Source: Methanoregulaceae archaeon
GTDB taxonomy: Archaea; Halobacteriota; Methanomicrobia; Methanomicrobiales; Methanospirillaceae
Direction of reading: 5' to 3'
Length of the DNA stretch: 33,721 nt
NCBI GenBank assembly: GCA_018432765.1
Contig: JAHDSI010000079.1
Span: 1 to 33,721, forward strand
Shown: piece by piece, positions 31,930 to 33,721 of the stretch
Layout: each line of letters opens with the position of its first letter
Position numbering within the stretch: position 1 is the first letter of the stretch
Translations under genes and position numbers: made by a program
The notes under the pieces: model-generated
What the model was told of the DNA's origin: nothing
What the model saw: the letters and a program-made list of their open reading frames with translations, nothing else
Database searches by the model: none

Positions 31930-31944
31930 CAGGATACTATCCTG
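31930..31944. promoter_or_regulatory. Perfect palindrome CAGGATA-C-TATCCTG
   Basis: Seven-base arms flank one central base in the divergent mod control region, 16 bp from the AT-rich palindrome. It may be a second regulator site or the base of an RNA hairpin. I find no second copy in the window. Confidence 0.4.
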
Positions 31945-32053
31945 TATAACCTTGCAGGGCCTGACGGGAAAAGTGTTTGTGATCCAGACAATTGTGCCTT
32001 CTATCACGAAAAGAACTCCAGGGGTATTTTTTTCATTTGGCACGAGGGCGATT

Positions 32054-32066
32054 CACCTGGCAGGTG
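32054..32066. promoter_or_regulatory. Perfect palindrome CACCTG-G-CAGGTG
   Basis: Six-base arms flank one central base, about 40 bp upstream of the likely modA2 TATA box. The role is unknown. A T-run at 32014-32020 lies upstream of it. Confidence 0.3.
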
Positions 32067-32087
32067 TGTCCATTGAGATGCAGACGA

Positions 32088-32118
32088 GGTTAAACAAGTT
32101 AAACATATATATTTAATA
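32088..32118 (+). promoter_or_regulatory. Probable promoter of the second importer (modA2)
   Basis: The direct repeat GTTAAACAAGTTAAACA (two GTTAAACA-type units, nine bases apart) is followed at once by ATATATATTTAATAT, a strong TATA-like stretch about 75-85 bp before the gene. A second AT box (ATTATATAAC, 32139-32148) is an alternative. The repeat position suggests an activator or BRE-proximal site. Confidence 0.45.
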
Positions 32119-32187
32119 TCAATCTACAATTAATAAGAATTATATAACAACTTCTGCACAATCTACCATCACAATTTGGTGTAATCT

Positions 32188-33018
32188 ATGAAACGTATAG
32201 CTCTGTCCACCTGTATACTCTCATTAGTGATGATTGCAGCCCTCCTTTTCGCCGGATGCACGGATTCCGGATTGGTTGGCGAGACACCCCCTACAACCCT
32301 GACCGTATTCTGTGCGGCTTCGCTCACAGGTGCATTCACCGATATCGCCCAGGCGTACGAGGACAAAAATCCCGACGTGAATATAGACCTGGTCTTTGAC
32401 GGGACGCAGGCCCTTCGCACGCAGATCGAGCAGGGAGCCTCCCCTGACATTTTCGTCTCGGCAAATACAAAACACATGGACGCCCTGAAGGCTGCCGGAT
32501 TCATGGAGAATCAGACAGTTTTCTTTTTCCTGGAGAATGGGATGGCGGTCATCATCCCAGCTGAAAACTCTGCAGGTATCACCCGCCTCTCCGATCTCGC
32601 AAAGCCCGGTGTGAAACTTGTTATCGGTACAAAGGATGTTCCCTTCGGTTCCTACACAAGGCAGGTTCTTGATAAAATGGCAGCAGATCCCCGGTATGGC
32701 CAGGAATACAAGGATGCCGTAATGGCAAATGTCATATCGGAAGAGACCGCTGTAAGCTCGGTTGTACCAAAACTCATGCTCGGTGAAGCCGATGCGGCCT
32801 TTGTCTACAAGTCCGATGTGCAGCCCGGTGACCGCGACAAGGTCATCCAGATCGAGATTCCTGAAGAGTATAATGTGGTGGCACGGTATCCGCTGGGAAT
32901 ACTGGCCGAATCAGATCAGGTTGGTGCTTCAGAAGAATTCATAGGGCATGTCACCGGTCCGGAAGGCAATGCTATCCTGGTAAAATATGGATTTGACCCC
33001 ATCGAACAGACGGTGTAA
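32188..33018 (+). CDS. modA: Molybdate/tungstate-binding lipoprotein (second importer)
   Basis: This 276-residue ModA-type lipoprotein has its lipobox at LLFAGC24. The mature domain shows LTVFCAASLTGAFTDIAQAYE, LVFDGTQALRTQIEQGASPD and IFVSANTKHMDAL, plus GEADAAFVYKSDV, all typical of bacterial-type molybdate-binding proteins. It differs clearly from the first binding protein, so the two importers are not a recent duplication and may prefer different oxyanions. ATG 32188 has GGTG seven bases upstream. It is followed by a permease gene. Confidence 0.94.
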   Translation: MKRIALSTCILSLVMIAALLFAGCTDSGLVGETPPTTLTVFCAASLTGAFTDIAQAYEDKNPDVNIDLVFDGTQALRTQIEQGASPDIFVSANTKHMDALKAAGFMENQTVFFFLENGMAVIIPAENSAGITRLSDLAKPGVKLVIGTKDVPFGSYTRQVLDKMAADPRYGQEYKDAVMANVISEETAVSSVVPKLMLGEADAAFVYKSDVQPGDRDKVIQIEIPEEYNVVARYPLGILAESDQVGASEEFIGHVTGPEGNAILVKYGFDPIEQTV

Positions 33019-33034
33019 ACAGGCCACCCGGAGT

Positions 33035-33721
33035 ATGCGGGAGAGATTCGGCGAGAACGGGTTAATTCTCTTTCTCGCCCCTCTTATCATCCTGTTCCTG
33101 CTATTTCTCACCATTCCCGTAGCCTCGCTTTTCCTGCGGATTAGTCCTGCCGCATTCATCGAATCACTCGGAAATCCTGTAGTTCTCGATGCCCTTCTTC
33201 TCTCCCTCGGCACGGCGACGTTGAGTACCGCAATTGTAATCCTCATGGGAACTCCGCTCTCGTACCTGAATGCCCGCACTACATACCCGGGAAAAGAGGT
33301 CGTCGATACCCTCACCGATCTGCCGATCGTGATGCCACCGGCTGTTGCGGGTATTGCACTCCTGATGGCCTTTGGCCGACGGGGTGTGATTGGCGAATAC
33401 CTCGACATGTTCGGCCTCCAGATTGCGTTCACCACTCTGGCAGTCATCCTTGCACAGGTTTTTGTCGCCTCACCGTTCTACATAAGGCAGGCGCGGGCCA
33501 GTTTTGAGGCGGTGGATCGGACATTTGAAGACGCTGCCCGGACACTCGGTGCGGGAAGGCTTCGGGTCTTCTTCCGGGTCACTGTCCCTATTGCATGGTC
33601 GGGACTTGTATCAGGTGCTATCCTGACCTTTGCACGGGCACTTGGCGAATTCGGTGCGACAATCATGTTTGCAGGAAACTTCCAGGGGAGGACGCAGACA
33701 ATGCCGCTGGCCATATACACA
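33035..33721 (+). CDS. modB: Molybdate/tungstate ABC transporter permease (second importer), 3' truncated by window
   Basis: From ATG 33035, 229 codons run to the window end. Hydrophobic segments begin at NGLILFLAPLIILFLLFLTI. Later come DLPIVMPPAVAGIALLMAFG and the permease loop ARTLGAGRLRVFFRVTVP with ALGEFGATIMFAGNFQGR, the molybdate permease signature. It lies 16 bp after modA2, so the two are co-transcribed; an ATPase gene is expected beyond the edge. GGAG sits very close to this ATG, so the exact start is uncertain. Confidence 0.9.
   Translation, partial: MRERFGENGLILFLAPLIILFLLFLTIPVASLFLRISPAAFIESLGNPVVLDALLLSLGTATLSTAIVILMGTPLSYLNARTTYPGKEVVDTLTDLPIVMPPAVAGIALLMAFGRRGVIGEYLDMFGLQIAFTTLAVILAQVFVASPFYIRQARASFEAVDRTFEDAARTLGAGRLRVFFRVTVPIAWSGLVSGAILTFARALGEFGATIMFAGNFQGRTQTMPLAIYT

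Noticed and set aside
1-33721. tRNA or rRNA genes
   Set aside because: I looked for TPsiC-loop (GGTTCGA) signals with matching stems and found none outside protein-coding sequence.

Overview
The window comes from a hydrogenotrophic, formate-using methanogenic archaeon. The best guess is the order Methanomicrobiales; the genus cannot be fixed from sequence alone. The evidence is a complete formylmethanofuran dehydrogenase operon, two F420-type formate dehydrogenase gene pairs, an archaeal histone, a class III (type IV pilin-like) signal peptide, very AT-rich intergenic promoters next to moderately GC-rich genes, and several starts without a Shine-Dalgarno (SD) sequence.

Layout. Positions 1-1206 hold the 3' end of an unidentified gene interrupted by an IS630-family element whose transposase carries two frameshifts. 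Positions 1207-5700 hold ordinary or hypothetical genes: histone, small hypotheticals, a YjbQ-family protein, a Rieske protein, a small membrane protein and a pilin-like LamG surface protein. From 5840 to the end, nearly every gene can be tied to molybdenum/tungsten (Mo/W) enzymes. In order these are: a double-DsrE protein with a SagB-type flavin reductase (minus strand); the fwdGDBAC operon (minus); a moeA-PBP / metallophosphoesterase / siroheme sulfite reductase-like operon (minus); fdhD (plus); a TrmO-FmdE fusion and an FmdE protein (minus); a DUF364 putative metal-chelation protein (plus); a second FmdE protein (minus); fdhA1-fdhB1 and fdhA2-fdhB2 (plus); and two divergent molybdate/tungstate ABC importers. 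The leftward importer carries a TrmO-like gene in its operon. The rightward one runs off the end of the window.

How it may work together. The importers bring in molybdate or tungstate. MoeA-PBP inserts the metal into the pterin cofactor, and FdhD should help load sulfurated cofactor into formate dehydrogenase. FdhAB oxidises formate to CO2 with F420, and Fwd reduces CO2 onto methanofuran. FmdE, DUF364, TrmO-like, DsrE and sulfite reductase-like proteins are candidate metal- or sulfur-handling accessories; that part is inference.

The most interesting signals are four. (1) An inverted repeat of fixed geometry, TTAAT-N8-ATTAA with a spacer ending in TATA, occurs in three control regions: moeA/fdhD, fmdE2/fdhA1 and modA/modA2. 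A degenerate copy lies at the fdhA2 promoter. It looks like an operator for an unidentified Mo/W-responsive regulator. (2) An FdhD lacks the usual Cys-x-x-Cys loop. (3) TrmO and FmdE domains recur around the Mo/W genes, including one fused protein. (4) A sulfite reductase-like gene lies in the moeA operon and a DsrE-SagB pair lies just downstream of fwd.
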